From the NCBI RefSeq assembly GCF_003474385.1, contig NZ_QUCY01000011.1, positions 1-64,000 of the forward strand: DNA of 64,000 nucleotides, read 5' to 3'. The notes under the pieces were generated by a model. It saw only the letters and a program-made list of their open reading frames with translations. It was not told where the DNA came from and did not search any database. The position numbers and the translations under genes are program-made. The DNA comes from Senegalimassilia sp003474385 (lineage in GTDB: Bacteria > Actinomycetota > Coriobacteriia > Coriobacteriales > Eggerthellaceae). Below, piece by piece: positions 9,154 to 18,209 of the stretch; position 1 is the first letter of the stretch; every line of letters begins with the position of its first letter.

Positions 9154-9173
9154 GCCAACCTGCGAAGGTTGGC
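9154..9173 (+). promoter_or_regulatory. Stem-loop between binding protein and permease
   Basis: A perfect hairpin, GCCAACCT-GCGA-AGGTTGGC, 45 bases before the permease start. With no T-run it more likely protects the upstream binding-protein mRNA than terminates it. Such processing loops are common where the binding protein is needed in excess. Confidence 0.45.
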
Positions 9174-9217
9174 ATTCGGCGTGTTAAGACAAGAGCGTTT
9201 CTCTTGGAAGGAGACCA

Positions 9218-9871
9218 ATGGAATTCGGAACCATGATGGGGCTGCTGCTCTCCGGCCTGCAGTTCACCGCCATCATCTTCGTGGTCACGCTTGTGGGTGC
9301 GTTGCCCCTCGGCGTGCTGGTGGCGCTTGGTCGCATGAGCAAGTTCAAGCCGCTGTCGCTTTTGGTGCAGTTCTATATATCGGTCATGCGCGGCACGCCG
9401 CTTATGCTGCAGCTGATGATGTGGATGTTCGGTCCGTTCTATCTGTTCGGCGCCTCCATGGGCCCGAATTGGAAGTACTTCGCCTGCTGCATCGGTTTCA
9501 TCCTGAACTATGCTGCCTACTTCGGCGAGATCTACCGCAGCGGCATCCAGTCCATCCCGCGCGGCCAGTACGAGGCCGCCGAGGTGCTTGGTTACACGCG
9601 CACGCAGACCTTCATGAAGATCATCCTGCCGCAGGTGTTCAAGCGCATCCTTCCCGCCATGGGCAACGAGGTCATCACGCTGGTTAAAGACACGTCGTTG
9701 GCGTTCGTGCTCGGCATCATGGAGATGTTCACGCAGGCCAAGGCCATCGCCGCTGCGCAAACCAGCATGATGCCCTACGTTATCGCCGGTCTGATCTACT
9801 GGGTGTTCAACTTCGTGGTGGTCATGGTGCTCAACCGCGTCGAGAAAAGGATGAACTACTATCATGACTAA
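9218..9871 (+). CDS. Polar amino-acid ABC transporter, permease
   Basis: A 217-residue inner-membrane permease of the HisM/GlnP type with about five helices. Residues 50-75 read FYISVMRGTPLMLQLMMW, the conserved motif before the third helix. The EAA loop that docks on the ATPase is visible as EAAEVLGYTRTQTFMKIILPQ (about 123-143). The ATG at 9218 follows AAGGAG. Its last 8 bases overlap the ATPase gene, which implies translational coupling. Confidence 0.93.
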   Translation: MEFGTMMGLLLSGLQFTAIIFVVTLVGALPLGVLVALGRMSKFKPLSLLVQFYISVMRGTPLMLQLMMWMFGPFYLFGASMGPNWKYFACCIGFILNYAAYFGEIYRSGIQSIPRGQYEAAEVLGYTRTQTFMKIILPQVFKRILPAMGNEVITLVKDTSLAFVLGIMEMFTQAKAIAAAQTSMMPYVIAGLIYWVFNFVVVMVLNRVEKRMNYYHD

Positions 9872-10628
9872 CCCCCTTGTTTCCCTTTCGCACGCACGCA
9901 AGAGCTTCGGTAAAACCGAGGTGCTCAAAGATATCTCCCTGTCGGTGGAGCAGGGCCAGGTCGTCGCCATCATCGGCCCTTCCGGTGGCGGCAAATCCAC
10001 GCTTCTGCGTTGCATGACGCTGCTTGAAACCCTTGACGGCGGCAGCCTGTTCTACGGCGACCTTGCCGTGGCGACCGACAACGGTTCCGGTTCCGTGTAC
10101 GGCGGCAAGGCCGTGCTCTCGCAGGCGAAAACGCGTTTCGGCCTGGTGTTCCAGAACTTCAACCTGTTCCCGCACTACACGGTGCTGAAGAACATCACCG
10201 ACGCGCCGCTGTCCGTGCAGAAGCGCCCTAAGGACCAGGTCATGGCCCAGGCCAACGAGCTATTGGTGAAAATGGGCCTGGAGGGCAAGGAGAACATGGT
10301 TCCCTGCGAACTCTCCGGCGGCCAGCAGCAGCGCGTGGCCATCGCGCGCGCCCTGGCCCTGAACCCCGACGTGCTGTTCTTCGACGAGCCCACCAGCGCC
10401 CTTGACCCCGAGCTCACCAAAGGCGTGCTCAAGGTCATCCGCGACCTTGCCGACGAGCATATGACCATGGTCATCGTCACGCACGAGATGAGCTTCGCCC
10501 GCGACGTCGCCGACCACATCATCTTCATGGACGGCGGCTACATCGTGGAGGAGGGCCCTGCCGAGCAGGTGATCAACAACCCGCAACAGGAGCGCACGAA
10601 GCTGTTCTTGGCGAACTACGGGGATTAA
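9864..10628 (+). CDS. Polar amino-acid ABC transporter, ATP-binding protein
   Basis: A 254-residue cytosolic ATPase that drives the importer encoded upstream. Motifs in order: Walker A GPSGGGKST (about 38-46), Q-loop LVFQNFNLFPHYTVL, signature LSGGQQQRVAIARALA (about 150-165), Walker B VLFFDEPTSALDPE and the switch histidine in VTHEM. It belongs to the GlnQ/HisP group. The start ATG overlaps the permease end, and a strong terminator closes the operon at 10664. Confidence 0.94.
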   Translation: MTNPLVSLSHARKSFGKTEVLKDISLSVEQGQVVAIIGPSGGGKSTLLRCMTLLETLDGGSLFYGDLAVATDNGSGSVYGGKAVLSQAKTRFGLVFQNFNLFPHYTVLKNITDAPLSVQKRPKDQVMAQANELLVKMGLEGKENMVPCELSGGQQQRVAIARALALNPDVLFFDEPTSALDPELTKGVLKVIRDLADEHMTMVIVTHEMSFARDVADHIIFMDGGYIVEEGPAEQVINNPQQERTKLFLANYGD

Positions 10629-10663
10629 CGAAACGGTTTGCGGCGCGCAATGCGCTGCAGGGG

Positions 10664-10690
10664 AAAGCGCCCGGGCATCCGGGCGCTTTT
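10664..10690 (+). terminator. Rho-independent terminator of the ABC operon
   Basis: A perfect 11-bp stem AAAGCGCCCGG/CCGGGCGCTTT with loop GCAT, followed by TTTT, 36 bases after the ATPase stop. Confidence 0.85.
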
Positions 10691-10709
10691 GCATGGGAAA
10701 GGCGGAAGC

Positions 10710-11570
10710 TTGGAAGAGAAAGATCCTCAGGCGTCGTTGGCGGCAACACGTGCCGACGAAGCGCAGGCGCTCTCGACGGGTGCAGGAAACGCGCACGTCG
10801 CCGCTTTTGCGGCGGGCCAGGCCCAGTCATCGGCTGCCGGCAACAGCACGGTGACATTCTACATCACGCGGCATGGGCAGACGGTCTACAACGTCGCAAG
10901 CCGCGTGCAGGGCTGGTGCGATTCGCAGCTCACCGATGAGGGCATCCGCGTGGCTCGCTTGCTGGGCCGCGGCCTGGCGGAGGTCCCGTTCGCGCAGGCC
11001 TACTGCAGCGATGCCGGTCGCGCCGTGCAAACGCTCAACGCGGTGCTCGCCGCCAGGGCCAAGGAGAACCCGCAGGCCGAACCGCCGTTCATTCACGTTC
11101 CCGACCCGCGCCTTCGCGAATGGTGCTACGGCAACCTTGAAGCGGGGCCGGGGACCGAGCTGCACGCGGCGCTTACCCGCGGGTTCGGCGAGGATCTGCC
11201 CTTCGACGAGTTGAACCGGCGCCTGCCTCAGGTGGCCGAGGTGCTGGCCGACCAAGACGACACCGGCCGCGCGGAACGCTTCGACCAGGTGAAGGCGCGC
11301 CTGGAAAGCTTCTTCAGCGAAGCGGGAAAGCAAGCGCTTGCCGTGGGCGGCGGCAACGTGCTGGTGGTCACGCATTCGTTCGTGGTGCGATCGGTCATGT
11401 ACCTGCTGGATCCTTCGCGTGTGAACGACCCGCTCAAGATCAAGAACGCCAGCGTCACCCAGGTGACATACGACGGCGAAACTTTCACGCTAGGGGAGAC
11501 GGCATCTACCCGCTGGCTGGGCGAGATGCCGCCGGAAGCCAACGCCATCCCCTTCGGGTTCCGCATGTAG
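10710..11570 (+). CDS. Histidine phosphatase family protein (phosphoglycerate mutase-like)
   Basis: A 286-residue protein of the histidine phosphatase superfamily. After a variable Ala-rich N-terminal 45 residues the core opens with VTFYITRHGQTVYN, where RHG holds the phosphorylated histidine. YCSDAGRAVQT, LREWCYGNLEA and the late second histidine VVTHSFVVRSVMY complete the active site. The substrate is not defined by sequence. I placed the start at TTG 10710 with AAAGG 7 bases upstream, because the upstream terminator (10664-10690) lies inside any longer frame. Confidence 0.85.
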   Translation: MEEKDPQASLAATRADEAQALSTGAGNAHVAAFAAGQAQSSAAGNSTVTFYITRHGQTVYNVASRVQGWCDSQLTDEGIRVARLLGRGLAEVPFAQAYCSDAGRAVQTLNAVLAARAKENPQAEPPFIHVPDPRLREWCYGNLEAGPGTELHAALTRGFGEDLPFDELNRRLPQVAEVLADQDDTGRAERFDQVKARLESFFSEAGKQALAVGGGNVLVVTHSFVVRSVMYLLDPSRVNDPLKIKNASVTQVTYDGETFTLGETASTRWLGEMPPEANAIPFGFRM

Positions 11571-11593
11571 ATTGTCATTTCCTAGCGAACGCA

Positions 11594-11624
11594 AAAGGCC
11601 CGGGGACGTGTCCCCGGGCCTTTC
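11594..11624. terminator. Bidirectional terminator
   Basis: AAAGGCCCGGGGAC pairs perfectly with GTCCCCGGGCCTTT around a 2-base loop, with A-runs on one side and T-runs on the other. It serves both the phosphatase gene and the convergent DUF4012 gene. Confidence 0.85.
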
Positions 11625-11649
11625 TCATGGCGTATGAGCTGTGTTGCCG

Positions 11650-13734
11650 TTACTGGTGGTACTTCGTCAGCGTCGGCGTGGTTGCCAGCTGCAGGTCGCC
11701 CTCGACGCCTGCCGGCAGGGTGACCGTGTAGCTGTAAGTTACGGTGGACTCCACAGGCAGCGGGTTGTTCGGCTTGGGCAGCACCGTGAAATCGCCCACC
11801 TGGCAGGTGAAGGTGACATCAAGACCCTGATAGGTGGCCTTGCCGAGCGTGGCACCGTTCGAAGCCGTCACGTCGGAGATCGTGCCGCCTGCAGGTGCAT
11901 AGAAGTAGATGAACGGGTCGGCATCGCCCAGACTTTTATCGTTGTCCGAGACGATGTAGCTGCCGCCTTGCTTGGCTTCCTGCGCGGTCATGAAGTTCGT
12001 CAGCGTGGTGGTCACGTGATAGGTGCGGGAGCCGTCGTTGCCCGTGACGGGGCTGGAGATCTGGGTATCCATGCCCAGCCACCAGCCAAGCTTGCTGCCC
12101 GCCCAGAAGTTGACGAACACGCCAAGGGTGGGCTCCTGCTCGGAAGCTGCGGTCATGGAGCCCGAATAGCCCATGTCCTCGATGTAGCCCTGCTCGGTGG
12201 CGTCGGCCAGCCAGATCATGACACGGCGATCCTCAAGGCCGCCCATCATGGTGGAGACCAGCTTCATGAGCGAGGATGCGTTCATGTTCTCCAAAGCCGA
12301 ATCGAACGCGTATTCCGCGGCCTCGGCGAACAGGGCGTCGCACAGGTCGTTGCCCTCGGGCATGTTCGATCCGCTGGACAGGTACTTCCAATACAGGTCG
12401 TGCTGCAGCACCTTCGTGGCGTTCGTGCCGTCGATGGTGGTGCCGTCGGACAGCGTGAAGCTATCGCCCGTGGCTGCCAGCAGGTCTTGGACCATGGTGG
12501 GGGTGATGGAGATGACGCCGTCGACGGACTGCTCGGTCTTCTCCTGATGGGCGGCCGCCCAAATGCCGGCGACGCGCGGGTAGTCGGGGTTGAAGCTGTT
12601 ATCCCAGGAATACTGCGTGTACCAGGGGTAGAACAGCGCGTTCTCCTCGTCGGTGATGGCGCACTGCGCGGGCGTCTCCTCGGCCATCATGTCGTAGACC
12701 TTGGTGAAATCGCCCAGCTCGATGGCGCCGTTGTCGATGGAGACGGTGCCCATGGAGCCGGGGAAGCCGCCCGAGGCGCGGATCTCGGCGGTGTTCTGCG
12801 CGGCCAGCAGGTACGTGCGGTTGCCGTTCGCGCCGAGCATGGAGCCGATGATGGGCGCGAAGGTGTTCGCCTCCTGGAAGACGTCGTTGATGCCGGTGAT
12901 CTTCTCCTGGGCGGGCCCCACCAGCTTCTGCAGCTTCTCGATGTGGAAAGCGGGAAGCGAGGTCAGTTCGTCGGTGCAGCGCTGCATGGCCGGGGCGCCG
13001 TTTTGGATGGCGCCGAGCAGCGTGGTGATGGCGGCGATGTTCAGCTTGCCGTCGGCATCGATGCAGGCGGACGGCGGCGTGGTGGACAGGCTGCTGGTCA
13101 GCGGCACGATGGCGTTGTCGGATGCGTCGGCCAGGGCGGATGCGATGGTCTGCACTCCCTTCACGTCGCTGCCTACGACGGGCAGCATGGCGGCCACGTC
13201 CCAAACGGGGGAGGAGAGCTCCTCGTTCATGGCCTGTGCCGAAGACTGCAGGTTGGAGGCGTTCTTCGCCGCCGTTGCGAAGTCCTGCCCGGCGATGGCG
13301 GTCTGAATGCCGTTGACGTTGGAAAGCGCGGTTTCGGCCTGGGCTTTCACGTCCTTTGCGGACAGCGCCAGCGCCGCGCCGTAGCCGCACGCGCCCACCA
13401 GCAGGCACGCGATGACGATGATGCAGACGATCAGCTTGGTGTGCTTCTTGCGGCGCTTCTTCTTCACGCGGATCATGCCGTCGTGCTCATGGTTGTTCGG
13501 AAGCGGCTGGAAGTTGAAGTCTTGCCTTCCGTATGGGTTGCCGTACCCGTTTTGCGGCGGCTGCTGCCCGGGCTGCTGGGCGTAGCGCGGCTGCTGATAC
13601 GGGGGGCGCTGATATGCTTGCTGGCCGTATGGCTGTTGCGGGCGCGCCGGTGCTTGCCGGCCCATGTTGGCGGGACGGTTGGCCTGTTGCCCATATGCCT
13701 GGTCCGGGCGCGAATGCTTTCCGTTGTTCTGCAT
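11650..13734 (-). CDS. DUF4012 domain-containing membrane-anchored protein
   Basis: A 694-residue protein. Residues 1-90 are rich in Gln, Pro and Tyr (QQAYQRPPYQQPRYAQQPG-like) and cytosolic. A basic KKKRRKKHTK stretch precedes a single helix (LIVCIIVIACLLVGACGYGA, about residues 103-122), and the rest is extracytoplasmic. The large domain with RTYLLAAQNTAEIRASGGFPG is the hallmark of DUF4012, seen in actinobacterial cell-surface proteins, often near polysaccharide genes. The start is ATG 13734 with AGGAGTGTT directly upstream. Its biochemical role is unknown to me. The paired genes here and at 14021 suggest an envelope locus. Confidence 0.8.
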   Translation of the reverse strand: MQNNGKHSRPDQAYGQQANRPANMGRQAPARPQQPYGQQAYQRPPYQQPRYAQQPGQQPPQNGYGNPYGRQDFNFQPLPNNHEHDGMIRVKKKRRKKHTKLIVCIIVIACLLVGACGYGAALALSAKDVKAQAETALSNVNGIQTAIAGQDFATAAKNASNLQSSAQAMNEELSSPVWDVAAMLPVVGSDVKGVQTIASALADASDNAIVPLTSSLSTTPPSACIDADGKLNIAAITTLLGAIQNGAPAMQRCTDELTSLPAFHIEKLQKLVGPAQEKITGINDVFQEANTFAPIIGSMLGANGNRTYLLAAQNTAEIRASGGFPGSMGTVSIDNGAIELGDFTKVYDMMAEETPAQCAITDEENALFYPWYTQYSWDNSFNPDYPRVAGIWAAAHQEKTEQSVDGVISITPTMVQDLLAATGDSFTLSDGTTIDGTNATKVLQHDLYWKYLSSGSNMPEGNDLCDALFAEAAEYAFDSALENMNASSLMKLVSTMMGGLEDRRVMIWLADATEQGYIEDMGYSGSMTAASEQEPTLGVFVNFWAGSKLGWWLGMDTQISSPVTGNDGSRTYHVTTTLTNFMTAQEAKQGGSYIVSDNDKSLGDADPFIYFYAPAGGTISDVTASNGATLGKATYQGLDVTFTCQVGDFTVLPKPNNPLPVESTVTYSYTVTLPAGVEGDLQLATTPTLTKYHQ

Positions 13735-13964
13735 AACACTCCTGACTTGCCTGTAACTACAAGGAGAAAGTGTATCACGCGCGGTGTCGGCGGGGGACAT
13801 TTGCACGCGAAGCCCAGATGACGGGCTTATCGGGAAGCCATCTGCCGATGGGCCTGTCATCAACGACGGCTTTTGCGCTATATGCGAGCGTTCGCCAAGC
13901 ATGCAGGTTTCGGATACATAACGCTACGTCTCCAGGCGTAAGACGGGGAGCGATTAGCGAACGC

Positions 13965-13996
13965 AAAAAGCCCGGGAATAGGTCCCCGGGCCTTTT
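13965..13996 (-). terminator. Terminator of the clan CD peptidase-like gene
   Basis: CCCGGG arms (13971-13976 and 13985-13990) extended by G-C pairs, with a TTTTT run on the minus strand, about 25 bases after the stop at 14021. Confidence 0.75.
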
Positions 13997-14020
13997 GCGC
14001 GCTATGTGCGTCCTTGTTTA

Positions 14021-15793
14021 TCAGTGGTTCTCGATGACGTGCGGGATGACGCGGTGCCACGCCGTTCCGGTCTCCTGGTCGTAGATGACGTCGTTGGCCA
14101 TCTCGTCGATGTAGAAGGAGATGTACGTCCCGCTCGAGTCCCTCGTCAGGCAGGAGCACCTTCCCTGGTTCAACATCATGTCGACGACGCCGTTGCAGAA
14201 TTCGAACTTCACGGGCCCGGAAGGCTGGGGCCTGCCAAGGGCGCGCGAGTCGATGAGCGAGTAATAGTCGTAGGTCACCAGATCGCCCTTTGCAAGGAAG
14301 TCGATATAGCGGGGCTCCTGGGCGTTCGGATCGGGGCTCCAAAGGCCCACGATCATGTCGTTCGTCAGCGTGGTCTCGGGCATGGGCGCCGTCTGCCCGC
14401 TGCTGGAAGCGCTCGACCCGCTGTTAGCGGAGCTGCCGCCGGTCGATCCGCTCGGCTTGCTCTCGGTTGCGGGCAGGCCGCTGTTGGCGGATCTGCCGCC
14501 GGAAGACTCGCTCGGCTTGGATTCGGTCTCCTTGCCCGTGCTCGAGCTGTTCGAGCTGCTCGTCGAGCCGGAACTCGAGCTGCTTTCAGCGGGTTTATCC
14601 TGGGTTTTGCCCTTGCTCGTCGAGTCAGCCTGCACCTTGAGGTCTCCCGCCTCGGTTCCGCCGAACAGCTTCACCTTGACGTTGCGCTGCGATTCGATGA
14701 AGTTGGCGTCCGCGCCCACGCGCTCAAGGTATTCGGCGGAATCGTCCCCGATGTTCTTCTTCGCCGTGCTCAGGCTTTTCGACAGCGTGGGGTAGTTGCC
14801 GTTTTCATCGGGGGTCAAAAACGCGGTCAGCACGCCTTGGAGCATGGCGACGTTGTAGACGTGCGAGATCGACCCGGTGTTGCCGAAAACGGCCGTCGCG
14901 CCGTTGTCCAGGAACGCGTCGGCCAGCTGGCTGTCCTCGCCCGTGCTGCAGGCGCACAGGTAGACGACCGACCCGCCCATGCCGCGCACGTAGCGCTTGA
15001 CGAAGCCGGGCGTGATCGCAAGGTGGCTGTCGGGATCCCCGGCAACGTTGACGATCGTGGCGCGATCGTTCTTGATCTCGATGAGCTGGGATTTGTCGCT
15101 TAGGTCGGAATCGATCCCGGTGTCAAGGACGCTGCCGGTCTTGCGGTTGTACCCGCCGTGGCCGGCCCAGATGAGAAGCTGCTGCTTGCCACCGAGCTCT
15201 TTAAGCCCGGCAAGCGTGGTGTTGCTCGGGGTTTTTGCCGTGGAGGCGGACCATTTCGAGGAAGTTGCGGAAAACGCGCTGGTGATAGTGCTGATCGCCG
15301 CGAGCGAATCGGATCTTCCCGTGGTTTCCACCGAGCTGACGGTGGCTTCGGAATCGGTGCTCAAGGCATCGATTCCCTCGGGCGCGGCAATGTAGAGGTA
15401 CGACAGGCCGTTTTCGAACTTGAAGTACACGCTGTTGTCGTCGGCGGTGTAAGAGGACACGACTCCTTGCGCCTCAAGCTCCTTCGCGTAGGCTTTTTGC
15501 GCCGCTATGGCGTTTTTGACGTCGTCCTCGGTTTGGAATCCGCCTGATGCATACGTCGCGGCGTTCTGGTCGATTTGATCGAGGGTATCCTCGAACTCGG
15601 CGATCTCAGCCTTGGAAAGCTCGGGAGCGGTGAATTCCTCCCAGATATCTAAGGCGAAGTTCGTTCCCGTGAGGAAGTATTGCACCGCAAGGACGACGAT
15701 CGCGGCGATGACGATGAACGCCACGGTATTATCGCCGCTGCCGTTCTTGGAGCCGTTCGATGAGCTTTGCGAGGGCTTGTCGGGCGTTGCCAT
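14021..15793 (-). CDS. Membrane-anchored clan CD (caspase/CHAT/C25-like) putative cysteine peptidase
   Basis: A 590-residue protein. A Ser/Asn/Gly-rich cytosolic start is followed by one helix (VAFIVIAAIVVLAVQYFL, about 24-41), so the bulk is predicted extracytoplasmic. Residues about 205-345 have the clan CD layout: beta strand plus histidine in LLIWAGHGGYN, and beta strand plus cysteine in VVYLCACSTGEDS, then AFLDNGATAVFGN. A Ser/Gly/Lys linker with repeats of SANSG and ESKPSGS leads to a C-terminal domain (about 475-590, IVGLWSPD...TGTAWHRV) that I do not recognise. ATG 15793 has AGGAGAAGCT upstream. Peptidase activity is inferred from the His/Cys layout only. Confidence 0.6.
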   Translation of the reverse strand: MATPDKPSQSSSNGSKNGSGDNTVAFIVIAAIVVLAVQYFLTGTNFALDIWEEFTAPELSKAEIAEFEDTLDQIDQNAATYASGGFQTEDDVKNAIAAQKAYAKELEAQGVVSSYTADDNSVYFKFENGLSYLYIAAPEGIDALSTDSEATVSSVETTGRSDSLAAISTITSAFSATSSKWSASTAKTPSNTTLAGLKELGGKQQLLIWAGHGGYNRKTGSVLDTGIDSDLSDKSQLIEIKNDRATIVNVAGDPDSHLAITPGFVKRYVRGMGGSVVYLCACSTGEDSQLADAFLDNGATAVFGNTGSISHVYNVAMLQGVLTAFLTPDENGNYPTLSKSLSTAKKNIGDDSAEYLERVGADANFIESQRNVKVKLFGGTEAGDLKVQADSTSKGKTQDKPAESSSSSGSTSSSNSSSTGKETESKPSESSGGRSANSGLPATESKPSGSTGGSSANSGSSASSSGQTAPMPETTLTNDMIVGLWSPDPNAQEPRYIDFLAKGDLVTYDYYSLIDSRALGRPQPSGPVKFEFCNGVVDMMLNQGRCSCLTRDSSGTYISFYIDEMANDVIYDQETGTAWHRVIPHVIENH

Positions 15794-16171
15794 AGCTTCT
15801 CCTTGGCGTTCGTCTGCATGATGGAGCGTCGCTTCACATCATACGAGATGAACGCGCTGTCTGGGAGAGCTTTGTGCGCGTTGGCGAACTTTCATTCCTG
15901 GGCGGCGGTGGGTTGCCCGGCGGCGCGGGCCCTGGGTTTGGTGCCGGTGCTTATCCGGTCCGTACTCCCCAGGCGGGGCGGGTTTAAGACCGAGCGGTTG
16001 ACGTGTCCCGGTTCGCCGGGTTCCGCTTTCCGTGCGCTTGCAGACCGCAAAACGAAAAACGCCCCGGAATGGTTCCGGGGCGTTGGCTTCGCGTTGACGG
16101 TCGTCGTCGGCGCTTATAGCTTGAGGCGGCTCAGCGACCGCTTTAGTTCTTATTGCACGGCTTGTGCGATG
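15794..16171. other. Intergenic region upstream of the peptidase-like gene
   Basis: No supported gene. It contains the promoter side of the minus-strand peptidase-like gene and, at 16055-16084, the terminator of the DEAD-box helicase gene. Confidence 0.5.
16055..16084 (-). terminator. Terminator of the DEAD-box helicase gene
   Basis: AACGCCCCGGAA pairs with TTCCGGGGCGTT around a 3-base loop, followed on the minus strand by TTTTT, about 90 bases beyond the helicase stop. Confidence 0.8.
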
Positions 16172-17808
16172 CTACTTGGAGAAGCGGCTATAGTCGTAAC
16201 CGCCCTCGCCGCCGCGCTTCTTGTTGTTGGCCTTGTGCTGGTTGCCGTTCTGGGCCTTGCGCTCCTTCTTGTGCAGACGAGCCTGGGCGTTCTTGGCGTT
16301 GCGGCGGGAGCGGAACTCCTCGTCGGAGAGCCATTCGCCGTTGCGGCCGGCGCCGCCCTTGCCGCGATAGCCGCCCTTGTTGCCGCCGCGATCGTTGCGG
16401 TTGTCGCGGTCGAAGCGGCCGCCACGGTCGTTGCGGTCCTTGCGGTCGAAGTGGCCCTTGCCGCCGCGGCCGCCGCGCTCGCCGCGGGTGACCAGCGCAT
16501 CGTCCTCGCGACGGCGACGACCCTCGCCGGCGTTGGGCCTGCGGCCCTCGCGCTCAGCGCGCTCGGCGTGCTTCTCGCCGGTGCGGCGGGCGCCTGCCGG
16601 CTTGTTGCCGCCGCGGCGCGNNNNNNNNNNGTGCCGCCCTTGCGCTCCCCGCGCTTGGGCTTCTCCAGCACGGAGGGGTCGGTCTCGTAGCCCTCGATGG
16701 TGGTGAAGGGGATGTCCTTGCCGATGAGCTTCTCGATCTCCTTGAGCGTCTTCATGGTCTCGCGCGTGACGAAGGAGATGGCGAAGCCCTCCTCGCCGGC
16801 ACGGCCCGTGCGGCCGATGCGGTGCACGTAGTCCTCGGCCATGTCGGGCAGGTCGAAGTTGATGACGTAGTTCACCTCGGGCACGTCGATGCCGCGCGCC
16901 AGCACGTCGGTGGCCACCAGGATGTCGGTCTTGCCGCGGCGGAAGTTCTCCAGGGCGCGACGGCGGCGGCCCTGGGTCTTGTCGGAGTGGATGGACTCGG
17001 CGTGGAAACCGGCGGCCTCAAGCGCTTCGGCGCATTCCTCGGTGCGGTTCTTGGTGCGGGCGAACACGATGACGCGCTCGTGGCCCTTGTCGTTGAGCAC
17101 CGCTTCCAGAAGCTCCTGCTTCTTGCGGTTGGCGATGGGCATGATGTACTGGGCCACGGTGGCAGCGGTCTCGCCGTTGCGGGCGATCTCGATGATGGCC
17201 GGGTCCTTCAGCAGGTTGCCCAGGTTCTTCTGGATGGAGCTGTCGATGGTCGCGGAGAACAGCAGCGTCTGGCGCTCGGCCGGCGTGTGCTCCACGATTT
17301 TGGTGACGTCGGGCAGGAAGCCCATGTCAAGCATGCGGTCGGCCTCGTCGAGCACGAGCACCTTTGTCTCGGACAGGTCGACCACGCCGCGGTCCATCAG
17401 GTCGTTCAGGCGGCCGGGAGTGGCGATGAGCACGTCGGTGCCGCCGCGCAGCTCGCGGATCTGCGGGCCGTAGGGCGTGCCGCCGTACACGGTGGTCACG
17501 AAGTGGCCGGTTTTGCGGGAGATCTGCATGCACGTGCGGCTGATCTGCTGAGCCAGCTCGCGCGTGGGGCTGACGACGCAAACGCGCGGTGCGCGGCCGC
17601 GGCCCTTCATACGCTCGAGCGTGGACAGCGTGGGCAGCAGGAACGCTGCGGTCTTGCCGGTGCCGGTGGAGGCGGCGGCGATGACGTCGCGGCCTTCCAG
17701 GATGTAGGGGATGGACTGCTCCTGAACGGGCGTGGGGGAGTCGTAGCCCATGCGCTCGACGGCGGCGAGCGCTGCCTCGGACAGGCCCAGTTCTGCAAAT
17801 GCGGTCAT
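16172..17808 (-). CDS. DEAD-box ATP-dependent RNA helicase (RhlE/CsdA-like), frame interrupted by assembly gap
   Basis: A cytosolic RNA helicase of about 545 residues. Motifs in order: Q motif (PTPVQEQSIP), Walker A ASTGTGKT, PTRELAQQ, TPGRL, DEAD (VLDEADRMLDMGF), SAT, VIFARTKNRT, TDVLARGID and HRIGRTGRAG. A run of ten Ns at 16621-16630 breaks the frame. Before it the frame is helicase; after it the real frame is Arg/Gly/Asn/Lys-rich, with DRKDRNDRGGRFDRDNRNDR, then WLSDEEFRSRRNAKNAQAR, ending GGYDYSRFSK and TAG at 16172-16174. The naive frame continues in Ala/Thr-rich nonsense to 16150. ATG 17808 has only a weak ribosome-binding site. Confidence 0.88.
16621..16630. other. Assembly gap (10 N) inside the helicase gene
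   Basis: Ten undetermined bases. The spacing of the two good frames requires the true gap length to be 2 modulo 3, so ten is a placeholder. The flanks encode a repetitive Arg/Gly tail, a usual cause of assembly breaks. Confidence 0.9.
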
Positions 17809-18209
17809 GTAAGATCCGTTTCTCTTCGCGGAAGCAGCGCGCAGCAAACCAAGGCGTCCGGAAACGGGCGGCATCGGTTTCAGTCAAGCGCTTGCAACCT
17901 ATGTACCAATTCATCGCACCCGCCCCAGGCGGCGTGCTTGCGCTTGACGCGAGCCGCTTTCTATATGCCTTGCGCGGTGCGTGGAAGAGCGCGCGAAAAG
18001 AAGATTAGAAAGAATTTCGTGAGAAGCAACCCGCTTATTATGATGGTGTTTTCACAAAAGGGAAACGCTTGAGCCCGAAAAGTCCGCGATTGTGCACGAA
18101 TCTCCACGGCTTTCGGTCTTTTCTGCTGAAGTGGAGCAACTTTGTACCCGCCCCTCCACTGCGGGATATAATGGTAAGGCTATTGCCCCGAGACTTGAGA
18201 GGTTTATTC
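17809..18209. other. Divergent intergenic region, helicase / Wzz
   Basis: About 400 bases without a supported gene. It holds the promoter of the exopolysaccharide regulatory trio (18142-18172) and must hold the minus-strand helicase promoter, which I cannot place. Confidence 0.5.
18142..18172 (+). promoter_or_regulatory. Promoter of the Wzz / BY-kinase / phosphatase operon
   Basis: TTGTAC at 18142-18147 and a consensus TATAAT at 18167-18172, spaced 19 bases. It is 38 bases upstream of the Wzz start. The -10 match is perfect; the spacing is slightly long. Confidence 0.6.

Noticed and set aside
8995..9217. A small gene between the binding protein and the permease
   Set aside because: No start has a ribosome-binding site and the segment is dominated by hairpins.
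16150..16620. C-terminus of the DEAD-box protein in the frame given by ten Ns
   Set aside because: It is Ala/Thr/Arg low-complexity; the alternative frame gives an RG-rich tail with WLSDEEF and a natural stop at 16172.
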